64,000 nt of DNA, from the NCBI GenBank assembly GCA_029776065.1, contig JARVJP010000009.1:578514-642513 (forward strand). The letters are read 5' to 3'. Source of the DNA: Nitrososphaeria archaeon. Its GTDB lineage: Archaea > Thermoproteota > Nitrososphaeria > JACIWG01. The notes under the pieces were generated by a model, which saw nothing but the letters and a program-made list of their open reading frames with translations, had not been told where the DNA came from and ran no database searches. Shown here piece after piece: positions 45,548-54,267 of this stretch (position 1 is its first letter; every line of letters begins with the position of its first letter). A program made the position numbers and the translations under genes.

Positions 45548-46809
45548 CTTCTCTCACTTTTACTTAGCAGTGTGTATGATATAAAAGCTATCGCCAAAGA
45601 TGGTAATGTTCCACCTACCGCATATATGTATGCAAAGTAGTAGTAGGTTACGAATCCAAGACTCCATGATATTATTGCTTTAATGTTGATTGCTCTTTTT
45701 TCTGGGAAGAAGTCTTGGGCATTGTAGGTTCTTCTTTTGATTACAAAGTAGTCTGCGAAGACCACTCCGAATACGGGTATGAAGGCTGCTCCTATCAGGA
45801 GCAGAAAGTCTGTGTACTGCGTTATCTCTACTGTTAAAGCTAAGAAGGTGGATAGTGCTACGATCATTAAACCGATCTTCCACTGCTTACGCTTCGGGTA
45901 CACGTTTTGAAGTGATACAGTTGCAGAGTAGATGTCAGCGAAGCCGTTGTCTGTCTCGTCAACGAGTAACGCTATCAGAGCGAGGTTGCCGAGAGCCAAC
46001 AAGGCGATAGAGTACACCACACTTTCCCCCCCACTGAAGAACCAAAGCCCAGCACCTACTATGTAGAACCAAGAATTGGCAAGGACGTAACCTAAAAGCG
46101 TCCCAGTAAAACCATGTCTGTCGTCTTTAGCGAATCGGTTGTAATCGGAGATTAAAGGCATCCAAGAGACTGGCATTGCTATGACGAGGTCAAGGGCTAG
46201 GGGTAGGACTGCTAAGTTGATCACCCCACTCTGTATTGTCATTGGCTTACTGAACACGATGTAGGTTAACCATAAGGTTGTGATCGTGCTGATCCATATT
46301 GCAACCTTCTCAAGCCACTGTCTTATTACCATAAGTGGCCCGCTGACCATTAAAAGGTAGCACCATAACGCGAAGACTATGACCATAATCTGTCTTGTGA
46401 AGGCTCCGAAAATGTTGCCTACGACTGCTGTAGCTGCTTCACCCATTATTATCAACTCGAATGTGGTCCATCCGATAAGCTGCATCACGTTCAGTGCGGT
46501 AGGTAGGTAGGAGCCTTTTAACCCAAACGATGGTCTAAGACTGACCATTGTCGTGACACCGTATCTTGAACCTATTACTCCTACCAAAGCGAGTATTAGG
46601 CTTCCGATGAATGAGCCAACTAAGGTTACGACAACTATCACCTCAAAGGATAAACCATAATCTTGCGCGAGAAATGCTCCGGCCTGTAGTACAAGTAATC
46701 CTACTGCAAGGCTTGTCCAAAAGATGAAGAGGTCTAAAAAGTTCAGTATCTTCTTGTTTTTAGGTACTGGTTCTATTCCCCACTCAGGAGGGGGTTTAAC
46801 CTTGGGCAT
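45523..46809 (-). CDS. cytX: NCS1-family permease, CytX-like HMP transporter
   Basis: Twelve-segment permease of 428 residues in the cytosine/hydroxymethylpyrimidine branch. It opens with [11 protein letters not shown] and [17 protein letters not shown], the CytX start pattern, and has [12 protein letters not shown]. First gene of cytX-thiDN-thiW-NTPase on the minus strand. A TATA-like TTTATATTCG is about 33 bases before the ATG. No TPP riboswitch is visible upstream. Transport of HMP is inferred mainly from the operon. Confidence 0.85.
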   Translation of the reverse strand: MPKVKPPPEWGIEPVPKNKKILNFLDLFIFWTSLAVGLLVLQAGAFLAQDYGLSFEVIVVVTLVGSFIGSLILALVGVIGSRYGVTTMVSLRPSFGLKGSYLPTALNVMQLIGWTTFELIIMGEAATAVVGNIFGAFTRQIMVIVFALWCYLLMVSGPLMVIRQWLEKVAIWISTITTLWLTYIVFSKPMTIQSGVINLAVLPLALDLVIAMPVSWMPLISDYNRFAKDDRHGFTGTLLGYVLANSWFYIVGAGLWFFSGGESVVYSIALLALGNLALIALLVDETDNGFADIYSATVSLQNVYPKRKQWKIGLMIVALSTFLALTVEITQYTDFLLLIGAAFIPVFGVVFADYFVIKRRTYNAQDFFPEKRAINIKAIISWSLGFVTYYYFAYIYAVGGTLPSLAIAFISYTLLSKSERRWQRSQSP

Positions 46810-46974
46810 TAAACAAAAAGGGCGTGCACATCGAATATAAATGTATATTGAGTTATCGTTGTCGCTTCAAACGCATAATAGTGTGCAAGGTAGATTCAAA
46901 GTCGGTGAATAATACTACAAAACCTACCGTTACTTTTATGATCGGGATTTATCGTGGTACATTCCCATTATGCG

Positions 46975-47445
46975 CTATTTCTCATTCTTCTTTCCCGTCA
47001 TTTCCTTTATCGTTATCTCCACCGTTGAAAGGTTTCTTAGCTTCACAACCCTATCCATTGTTAACGTACTAGCCACTTCCTTTGAAGCATACTTATCCAT
47101 CAACAACTTTAAAGCTTGGAACATCTCCTCGGGCTTATCCTGGATCCTCGCTTCACCGAAGGCTATAACACTTTCATATATTGTAGAGAACTTACAGGCC
47201 TCCGGGCCTTCAACTATTTCGCCGCTGTCTACTTCAAAACATACGTGTGGGTTCTTAGAAATGTTCTCCAATTTCCTTCCCTCGTTTGCGCAGTGAAGAT
47301 ATACTTTCCCATCATGATAGACAAAGCATACAGGTACTACATAAGGCTGGTTGTAAGCGCAAGTACCTAATCTCCCGAACTTAGCTTCTCTTAGAATACG
47401 TTCCATTTCACACTTATCCTTAATCTCTTTTTCCGACTTTCTCAA
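46975..47445 (-). CDS. PPOX-class flavin-binding protein
   Basis: 156 residues of the pyridoxamine 5'-phosphate oxidase-like split barrel, NimA-like branch. Pattern: AKFGRLGTCAYNQPYVVPVCFVYHDGKVY is broken here as AKFGRLGTC, YVVPVCFVYHDG and HCANEGRKLENI; later VIAFGEARI and KYA. These bind FMN or F420 and reduce small molecules. Single gene on the minus strand. Confidence 0.82.
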   Translation of the reverse strand: MRKSEKEIKDKCEMERILREAKFGRLGTCAYNQPYVVPVCFVYHDGKVYLHCANEGRKLENISKNPHVCFEVDSGEIVEGPEACKFSTIYESVIAFGEARIQDKPEEMFQALKLLMDKYASKEVASTLTMDRVVKLRNLSTVEITIKEMTGKKNEK

Positions 47446-47554
47446 AACAATCCTTAGACCTATAGTGTAACCCCCTTTTAGTCATTTTTTAATTAAGCTA
47501 GGTGATATTCTTTTATGCGGAAGATTTATTTTCTTCAATTTATAAACTTAGGCT

Positions 47555-48514
47555 ATGCCTTTGTTTGATTTGCTTTGGGATGATCTCAAAGCATATAAAC
47601 CAAACCTGACTCGGTCAAACACTTTTGAAACGTTTTGGAAGGAAAATGTTAAGAAGGCTGGGGAGCAGTCTCTTAATAGTCAGATAAGTGAGTTCGACTA
47701 CTTCTCAAACAAAGTGAAGGTTCATAGGGTAACCTTCGATGGGTTTGAAGATAGGACACCGGTTGTTGGGCGGTTCATAAAGAGCTCTGAAAGATTAGAT
47801 AAAGCCCCTGTCATAGTTTCCCTACACGGGTACGGTAGTAGTAAGGGGACTGTCTCAGACTTCTTAGGTTGGGTGCTTCTCGGTTTCTCCGTCCTGTCGG
47901 TGGATATTAGGGGCCAAGCGGGAGAGGTACCTGATTATGCAAGATATAGCACTGGAAATATAACTGGGAACATGACAAAAGGAATTCTAAACCCTGATCA
48001 ATACTACTACAAGTATGTGTTCATGGACTGTTATAGAGCAATCGATTATGTGCTGACAAGAGACGATGTTGATGGCAGTCGTTTAGGTGTGACAGGACAT
48101 AGTCAAGGAGGTGGGTTATCGTTGGTGATGACTGCTTTACACAAAAAGGTCTCCTTAGTCATGGCAAGTGTGCCATTTCTCTGTAACTTTGGAAGAGCAA
48201 TCTATGTTGCTCAGCAGGGCCCATATCTGGAGATCCTCGCCTATCTAAGATCTCATCCTGACGACGTGAACATGGTTATGGACACTCTCTCATATTTTGA
48301 TGTGATGAACTTCGCCCCTGACATAAAGGTTCCAACGTTAATGTCTGTTGGGCTCGTTGACCAGATCTGCCCTCCATCAACGATCTTCGCTGCCTATCAC
48401 CATATAGGTACTTCGCATAAGGAGCTCGCCGTATTCCCTGGCATGGCTCACGAAGAACTAAACGTATTTATTGAGAAAAAGATGAAGTTGGCTTCAAGCC
48501 ATCTTCTACCTTAA
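47555..48514 (+). CDS. Acetyl xylan esterase (CE7) family esterase
   Basis: Alpha/beta-hydrolase of 319 residues. The three CE7 signatures are present: RGQ in DIRGQAGE, GHSQGGG with the nucleophile Ser, and the His-Glu near the end in MAHEELN; Asp in VGLVDQICPP completes the triad. CE7 enzymes deacetylate xylo-oligosaccharides and cephalosporin C. No signal peptide, so it acts inside the cell on imported acetylated sugars. Confidence 0.9.
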   Translation: MPLFDLLWDDLKAYKPNLTRSNTFETFWKENVKKAGEQSLNSQISEFDYFSNKVKVHRVTFDGFEDRTPVVGRFIKSSERLDKAPVIVSLHGYGSSKGTVSDFLGWVLLGFSVLSVDIRGQAGEVPDYARYSTGNITGNMTKGILNPDQYYYKYVFMDCYRAIDYVLTRDDVDGSRLGVTGHSQGGGLSLVMTALHKKVSLVMASVPFLCNFGRAIYVAQQGPYLEILAYLRSHPDDVNMVMDTLSYFDVMNFAPDIKVPTLMSVGLVDQICPPSTIFAAYHHIGTSHKELAVFPGMAHEELNVFIEKKMKLASSHLLP

Positions 48515-48519
48515 TCTTT

Positions 48520-49002
48520 TTACCCTATAAATGGCATACTTTCTTTATCAAAGTCCTTAATAATGGAAGGTTTACTGGGCGCATCTACGTCTTTGAACAG
48601 GAGTTGTTTGTTGTCCAAAAGGCTTAAGGGATTGGTAGCAGCGGTGTACGTTGGATGGTCTTTCCCAAACGTGTATTCAACTATATCACAGACCAGTTCT
48701 CTAACCCTATTCTCATCAGAAATGCCAAAGCTGTGTAGGTACTCGTGTAATAGAACCACAAATATGTAAGAGTTTTGTTCGAGCTTAGTGCTCGATTCTG
48801 CCTTTATAGCCTCTAAGACCTTCCGGTTCATAACGATCGAATTTGAGCCTATTTGATGTTGTGCTAGAATATTTCGAGGTAGATCCATCAGCACAAGGCT
48901 TAATCCAGCCCTATGGAGCCCTAACTTCTCAGCGAGGCTGCTCTTTACTAGGCTAAATATTTCTCCAAAACCCTTAGCGTTTTCAAGTCTCTCCCTGTAC
49001 AT
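48520..49002 (-). CDS. HExxH zinc-metallopeptidase-like protein
   Basis: 160 residues. LLHEYLHSFG (near 85-94) is a zinc-binding HExxH helix, and RELVCD 14 residues later could offer a third ligand Glu. Preceding SIVMNRKVLEAI forms the edge strand. I do not recognise the family, and it is not a standard SprT or archaemetzincin. The start is uncertain. Convergent with the CE7 esterase gene, six bases apart. Confidence 0.6.
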   Translation of the reverse strand: MYRERLENAKGFGEIFSLVKSSLAEKLGLHRAGLSLVLMDLPRNILAQHQIGSNSIVMNRKVLEAIKAESSTKLEQNSYIFVVLLHEYLHSFGISDENRVRELVCDIVEYTFGKDHPTYTAATNPLSLLDNKQLLFKDVDAPSKPSIIKDFDKESMPFIG

Positions 49003-49136
49003 ATGTTTTTTGCGTTGAATTTTCCTTAATAAAGCTATTCTTTGGTATAAAATGTTTAGTTATAAAATGCGATTAAGGCCGAACCTTTTATGCTAACGTT
49101 TATAGATAGCTCATTCCCTAAAACAAATGAATAGCT

Positions 49137-49364
49137 GTGGAAGGGCTACCTGAGGAATACGATAGAATAGTAGTAGGCCCCCACTTAGGATTGGTTAAAA
49201 GGAGGAAGATCGAAGAACTCGAAGAAGAACTTCTCCAGAAGATCAAGACCTTAGGTGAAGTAGGGCTATCTAAGTTATGGCTCACCTCTAATTGCCACCT
49301 CTGGGAGATCGCCTACGCTTTAAGAAGGCTTAAGGAAAAGGGGTTGGTCAAAGAACAAATATAA
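49137..49364 (+). CDS. Small winged-helix-like protein
   Basis: 75 residues from GTG 49137. Acidic-basic helix KRRKIEELEEELLQKIK then TLGEVGLSKLWLTSNCHLWE and IAYALRRLKEKGLVKEQ, a typical winged-helix second half. Could be a regulator. A TATA-like TTTATAG element is about 35 bases upstream. The nearest ATG (49127) is out of frame. Confidence 0.55.
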   Translation: MEGLPEEYDRIVVGPHLGLVKRRKIEELEEELLQKIKTLGEVGLSKLWLTSNCHLWEIAYALRRLKEKGLVKEQI

Positions 49365-49532
49365 GGCTCAAAGGCCAATATTTAACTTCGAATCAACACC
49401 CTCAAAGTCTATCTCTCTAACTCTACGAACTAGATAACCATTAATATTGAATAGTTCAATCATTTATAAATATAACATAAAATATCTTCTATATAAAAAT
49501 CAGATGATTCACAAAAAATTGTTGTAATGGGC

Positions 49533-51203
49533 TTAATATTCGCCCATTCCACCCATACCACCCATTCCACCTGGCGCTCCGCCGCCTGGTGGTGTTGGCG
49601 GTGCCTTTGTCTTGCTCGCTGCTATGACGTCATCAATTCTCAAGATCATCGTTGCTGCCTCTGTCGCTGCGGATAGTACTTGTTCTTTTACTGCTAACGG
49701 TTCGAAGACCTCGAATTCACTCGCATCTCCAACCTTTCCCTCTTGTGCGTTGACTCCTACCGTCTTCTCTCCTTTGCTGTGTCTTGCTCTTAGCTCGACA
49801 AGTGTGTCGATGGGGTCCATGCCTGCGTTTTCAGCGATCGATAACGGTATGACTTCGACTGCTTCCGCGAACTTCTGCACCGCTAGCTGTTCTCTTCCTG
49901 ATAGTGTCTGAGACCAGTCAAGCAGTTTTTGAGAAACCTCTGCCTCTGGTGCCCCTGCACCTGCTACTATCGCAGGCTTAACCATAACATCCTTCACGAC
50001 ACAGAGTGCGTCATGCACCGACCTCTCTGCCTCCTCCACTATTCTCTGGGTCCCTCCCCTTAGGAAGAGTGTTACCGACTTGGGGTTCTTGCAGCCTTCG
50101 ATGAAGACCCACTTGTCCTCCTCAACCTTCCTCTCCTCCACCAGCTCCGCCTTACCCAGGTCCGCTGGCGTCAGATCCTCTATCGTCGTCGTAACCCTGC
50201 CTCCTGTGGCCCTTGCGAGCTTCGTCAGATCACTCTCCTTCGCCCTCCTAACCGCCAATATACCCGCCTTCGCCAGGTAGTGCTGCGCGATGTCGTCGAT
50301 CCCCTTCTGGCATACTACGACATTCGCACCCGTCTCCTTGATCTTGTCCACCATCGCCTTCAGCATCCTGTTCTCCTCGTCGAGGAACATCTTGATCTGC
50401 TCAGGGTTGTTGATGTTGATCTTCGCATCCAACTCGGTCTTCTCGATTTCGAGTGGGCAGTTGAGTAGGGCGATCTTGGCGTCTTGGATGCGCTTGGGCA
50501 TGCCGCTGTGCACAACCTCCTTATCCAACACGATACCCTTTACGAGTACGCTGTCCTTTGTGGATCCACCTGCTTTTTTCTGTACCGTCACATTATCGAT
50601 ATCTACTTTGATCTTTCCATCTACTTCTTCGTATACTGAGAGTAAACCGTCAACGACTAGTGAGGCTAAGTACTCGCTTTCTGATGAAACTAGCTTTGTA
50701 GCCATGCTCGTCTTAGCTACCTTTAGTAGCCACTTTTTATCAGTTGGTTTGACTTTGGTCGATATTGCATCAAGTATCTGTTTCGCTTTATCCGCTGCCT
50801 TCTTGTATCCGTCAACGATGACCGTAGGGTGCACGTCTTTATCGATAAGTTCTTCAGCCTTTGCAAGGAGTGCTCCTCCTAACACGACTGCTGAGGTAGT
50901 ACCATCACCGACCTCGTTATCCGTAGCTTTAGCGATCTCCACCATGGCCTTGGCAGCAGGATGCTGCACATCGATCTCCTTCAAGATAGTGGCGCCATCG
51001 TTGGTTATCGTCACATCACCAAGGCTATCCACAAGCATCTTATCCATACCACGCGGGCCTATAGATGTCTTCACAATTTCAGCGACAAGTTTAGCTGCTA
51101 ATATGTTATTTTTTTGTGCTTCGCGACCAGCAGTTTTTGAGGAACCCTCCTTTAAAATTATGACTGGTTGTCCTCCTGCTGTAGTTCCATATGTTGCTGA
51201 CAA
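49533..51203 (-). CDS. ths: Thermosome (group II chaperonin) subunit
   Basis: ATP-driven folding chaperone of double-ring structure. Motifs: GPRGMDKMLVDSLGDVTITNDGATIL, given here as GPRGMDKM and TNDGATIL; VGDGTTSAV; ALLNCPLEIEKTE; VVAGAGAPE and GVNAQEGKV. The C-terminus is the Gly-Met repeat GGMGGMGGMGEY. GTG 51227 is the longest start, but TTG 51203 has AAGGTGA five bases before it and gives the usual SATYGTT start. Residues about 226-424 are encoded by unusually GC-rich DNA (see findings). Confidence 0.94.
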   Translation of the reverse strand: MSATYGTTAGGQPVIILKEGSSKTAGREAQKNNILAAKLVAEIVKTSIGPRGMDKMLVDSLGDVTITNDGATILKEIDVQHPAAKAMVEIAKATDNEVGDGTTSAVVLGGALLAKAEELIDKDVHPTVIVDGYKKAADKAKQILDAISTKVKPTDKKWLLKVAKTSMATKLVSSESEYLASLVVDGLLSVYEEVDGKIKVDIDNVTVQKKAGGSTKDSVLVKGIVLDKEVVHSGMPKRIQDAKIALLNCPLEIEKTELDAKININNPEQIKMFLDEENRMLKAMVDKIKETGANVVVCQKGIDDIAQHYLAKAGILAVRRAKESDLTKLARATGGRVTTTIEDLTPADLGKAELVEERKVEEDKWVFIEGCKNPKSVTLFLRGGTQRIVEEAERSVHDALCVVKDVMVKPAIVAGAGAPEAEVSQKLLDWSQTLSGREQLAVQKFAEAVEVIPLSIAENAGMDPIDTLVELRARHSKGEKTVGVNAQEGKVGDASEFEVFEPLAVKEQVLSAATEAATMILRIDDVIAASKTKAPPTPPGGGAPGGMGGMGGMGEY

Positions 51204-51346
51204 ATAATTCACCTTTTCAGCATGCACTCCTACAAGAGCGTTTATAAGTTTTTTGTATAGTATTTAAAAGGCTTAGTAAGAGTAAAGTTCGTAAAAACAT
51301 AATTGGTTTTTATAATTATAGCTTACATCGGTAAAGGTGAAGGGAT

Positions 51347-52024
51347 ATGGAAGTAAAGGTATTAAGCTACACTCAAAACCCAGAGGTGACCTGCGCTGTC
51401 GCGATGCGTTCTACAAGGACGAGAGAGCCAGCACATGAACTAGTTAAGAGAGAATGGCATACAAAGTGTGATGTTCCAAACTTCTCGTATGGAAATAGAT
51501 GTAGAGGTCAGGAGTCAAATGTGCAATGCCCACACTTCAGCTTCTGCGCTGTAAGGTTTCTCAAAAACGCTAAGAAAATGAACCACTGGGGTGTATTTGA
51601 ACATGCGACGTTCACTGTCAGTGTCTCAGGTGTATCTAGAGCTCTAACTCATCAACTAGTAAGGCATAGACTAGCCTCATATTCGCAGCAGAGCCAAAGA
51701 CAAGTCAAAATAGACACGAGTAGTGAATGGTACATAAAGCCGCCCTCCATTGGGGACTGCGAACTCTTCGAAACCCTGATGAATGAAATAGCGAAGTGTT
51801 ATCTGAGACTCGTAGAGGATGGAATACCTGAGGAAGATGCTCGGTATGTTCTACCTAACGCGTGTAAAACGAACATAGTCATCACCGCAAACGCTAGGCA
51901 ATGGCTTCACATACTCGGGCTAAGAATGGATGAGCAGTCTCAGTGGGAAATTCGAAAGATGTCGAGGATGATATTAGAGGAGCTCTCAAAGATCAGCCCA
52001 TTAATCTTCGAAGACATAGCGTAA
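51347..52024 (+). CDS. thyX: Flavin-dependent thymidylate synthase with a four-cysteine insertion
   Basis: Makes dTMP from dUMP using FAD and methylene-THF. The signature RHRLASYSQQSQR is at 106-118, with FEHATFTV before and NARQWLHILGLRMDEQSQWEIR after. 225 residues. Between residues 41 and 67 the N-terminal part carries Cys41, Cys52, Cys61 and Cys67 (C-x10-C-x8-C-x5-C), not part of the standard fold and possibly a metal site. Divergent from the thermosome gene; start ATG 51347 after GGTGA. Confidence 0.92.
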   Translation: MEVKVLSYTQNPEVTCAVAMRSTRTREPAHELVKREWHTKCDVPNFSYGNRCRGQESNVQCPHFSFCAVRFLKNAKKMNHWGVFEHATFTVSVSGVSRALTHQLVRHRLASYSQQSQRQVKIDTSSEWYIKPPSIGDCELFETLMNEIAKCYLRLVEDGIPEEDARYVLPNACKTNIVITANARQWLHILGLRMDEQSQWEIRKMSRMILEELSKISPLIFEDIA

Positions 52025-52122
52025 AGTAGAAAGCGCTTTAGCGTTATGACCAGCCATTAGTAGAGTATTGGGTTTATTATCTGCTAAAACTTTAAAAGTA
52101 GGCCTTCATTCATATAATTTGG

Positions 52123-52539
52123 ATGTCTGAGGAAAATTTACTTTTTTTTAGCGAAGAATGGGTGAAACGATTCGTAGAAGAGCTTAATAAAAATCAAAGC
52201 TACTTTGAAGCCGCAAAAAATTGGGAAGGCGATTTTCTCTTTATAGTGAACACAGGGCCGAAGATTAAGTCTGAAATTGTTGTTTATCTTGATCTTTGGC
52301 ATGGTAAGTGTCGAGACTACAAGTTATTACCAGATAGAAGCGCTAAGAAGACTGAATTCATATTTGAAGGGCCTTACGATAGTTGGGAGAAGCTTGCTAA
52401 GGGGCAATTGGACCCTGTAAAGGCACTACTCATGCGTAAATTTAAGCTGTCAGGAAGCATGTCGAAGCTTATGAAGAATGTGAAAGCAGCTTCTGAAATG
52501 GCAAAGAACTGCAGTCGCGTTCCCACAAAATTTCTATAA
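52123..52539 (+). CDS. SCP2 sterol-carrier-like domain protein
   Basis: 138-residue single-domain protein. SCP2 pattern: YLDLWHGKC, FEGPYDSWEKLAKGQLDPVKALL and KFKLSGSMSKLMK. The fold binds lipids or acyl ligands. Partner unknown. It is followed 21 bases later by the iron alcohol dehydrogenase, probably in one transcript. Confidence 0.8.
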   Translation: MSEENLLFFSEEWVKRFVEELNKNQSYFEAAKNWEGDFLFIVNTGPKIKSEIVVYLDLWHGKCRDYKLLPDRSAKKTEFIFEGPYDSWEKLAKGQLDPVKALLMRKFKLSGSMSKLMKNVKAASEMAKNCSRVPTKFL

Positions 52540-52560
52540 TAAAGTTCAACAAAGTGAGGG

Positions 52561-53730
52561 ATGTTGTGGGAATTCACAAGCCCGAAAAAGATAGTCTTTG
52601 GCGAAGAAGCACTAGAGTATTTGAAGGAAATAGAAGGAAAGAAGGCGCTTGTAATAACAGGTAAGACTGTAAGGAAACTAGGGTTCGCAGAAAAGGTATC
52701 TAAATATTTGGAAGAAGCAAGGATCCAGGCAGAGATCTTCGACGAGGTCGAGCCTGAGCCATCGATTGAAACCATAGTAGAAGGAGCTAAACTAGCTAGA
52801 GACTACAACCCTGATTGGCTCATAGGCCTAGGTGGTGGTAGCAACATGGACGCTGCAAAGGCGATATGGGCTCTTTACGAGCGCCCAGACATAGAAGTTG
52901 GTGCGATTTCTCCGGTGGAAAAGCTAGGGCTAAGGAAGAAGGCTCACTTAATATGTATTCCGACGACAAGTGGGTCAGGTTCGGAAGCAACGTGGGCCAC
53001 TATAATTACAGATAGCTCTAGTAAAACCAAGTTAGAATTAGCTTCAAAGGAACTAGTCCCTGACATAGTCATTCTCGACCCCCAGCTTCCTAAATCAATG
53101 CCTCCTAGGCTGACTGCGGACACAGGTATGGATGCGCTTGTGCACTCTATGGAAGCCTATGTCAATCAGTGGAGGAACGACTTTTCTGATGCGATGGCTA
53201 TAAAAGCGATCAAGATTATTTTCGAATACCTTCCAAGGGCATACGAAAACCCAGATGACATAGAAGCTAGGGAGAAGATGCATATCGCAGCAACTATGTC
53301 TGGACTTGCGTTCGGTAATGCGCAGGCAGGAATAGCTCATTCTATGGGGCACGCTTTAGGTGCGACCTTCAAGATCCCGCATGGTAGAACTGTTGGTATG
53401 CTCTTACCTTATGTTATTAAGTATAGTGCGAAGGAAGCAGCTGGGAGGTATGCGGAGATCGCTAGGGCGATTGGTATAGAAGCTGTTACGGATGAAGAGT
53501 GTGTGGAAGAACTTGCCCAAGCAGTAAGAGCGCTAATGAAGAAAGTGGATTTACCCCTATGTGCCAAGGATATGGGCTTAGACTGGGAAACATTTACAGG
53601 AGAACTGGATGAGTTAGTCAGCAGAGCCATAGTATCTTCGGAGTCCATCACTAACCCCAGAGTTCCTGATGAAGAAGAATGTAAGAAACTCTTCACCTGT
53701 GCCTTTAATGGTGAAGAAGTCGACTTCTGA
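52561..53730 (+). CDS. Iron-containing alcohol dehydrogenase
   Basis: NAD(P)-dependent group III ADH, 389 residues. Motifs: LIGLGGGSNMDAAKA (dinucleotide), IPTTSGSGSEAT, DTGMDALVHSMEAYV (metal Asp and His) and GIAHSMGHALGATFKIPHG (metal His residues). Likely reduces aldehydes in fermentation or oxidises alcohols. Confidence 0.92.
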   Translation: MLWEFTSPKKIVFGEEALEYLKEIEGKKALVITGKTVRKLGFAEKVSKYLEEARIQAEIFDEVEPEPSIETIVEGAKLARDYNPDWLIGLGGGSNMDAAKAIWALYERPDIEVGAISPVEKLGLRKKAHLICIPTTSGSGSEATWATIITDSSSKTKLELASKELVPDIVILDPQLPKSMPPRLTADTGMDALVHSMEAYVNQWRNDFSDAMAIKAIKIIFEYLPRAYENPDDIEAREKMHIAATMSGLAFGNAQAGIAHSMGHALGATFKIPHGRTVGMLLPYVIKYSAKEAAGRYAEIARAIGIEAVTDEECVEELAQAVRALMKKVDLPLCAKDMGLDWETFTGELDELVSRAIVSSESITNPRVPDEEECKKLFTCAFNGEEVDF

Positions 53731-53753
53731 GCTTACTAAAACTTAAACTAGTA

Positions 53754-54080
53754 TCATTTAGTCATAAAATAACCTAGTGCCATAAACATTAGAAGAATTG
53801 TAGTTGAAATAATTAGGATCATATCCATTTCTGTGAAGGCAACCATTATGACTGTTAAAACAAATATTAGCCGGATAAGTCTCTTGCTTATACCAACTTC
53901 CCTTAACCATTTACCAAAAAAGAATAACCCAATAACGACTGGAATATAGTACAAAGCGATACCATCTACAATGTGAGGGTTACCTAAGTAGGAGATTATT
54001 ACCCATTCTATCAAGAACATCGCCAATGCGATTATCAGCGACGGCCGAGCGATAGCGCCTAACACGCTTCTGGAATGCAT
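53754..54080 (-). CDS. Small membrane protein
   Basis: 108 residues starting at ATG 54080 (MHSRSVLG), with four hydrophobic segments such as SLIIALAMFLIEWVIISYL and YIPVVIGLFFFGKWL. A longer frame reaches 54161 but its first 27 residues are not membrane-like. Not recognised. Confidence 0.55.
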   Translation of the reverse strand: MHSRSVLGAIARPSLIIALAMFLIEWVIISYLGNPHIVDGIALYYIPVVIGLFFFGKWLREVGISKRLIRLIFVLTVIMVAFTEMDMILIISTTILLMFMALGYFMTK

Positions 54081-54267
54081 TCTAAGATCTATATTTTGTT
54101 CGAGACTAAAAAGCTTTACGTGAAAGATCTGGTCTTGGTTATAGCATGAGGAACAGGTCACCCATCGAATGATCTTGGAGTGTGGATAAGCCTATGAATA
54201 ACCCTTCTTTAAGGATAAGCTAGGGTATTTGAAGTGTAAAGGGTGTAGAATCTGCCAAGAAATGGGG

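Noticed and set aside
46810-46974. A TPP riboswitch before the thiamine operon.
   Set aside because: No CTGAGA-like core or pyrimidine-sensor helix is seen on the minus strand.
50290-51207. 305-codon open frame antisense to the thermosome gene.
   Set aside because: Ser/Thr/Leu-rich composition typical of the antisense of a coding gene; no family pattern.
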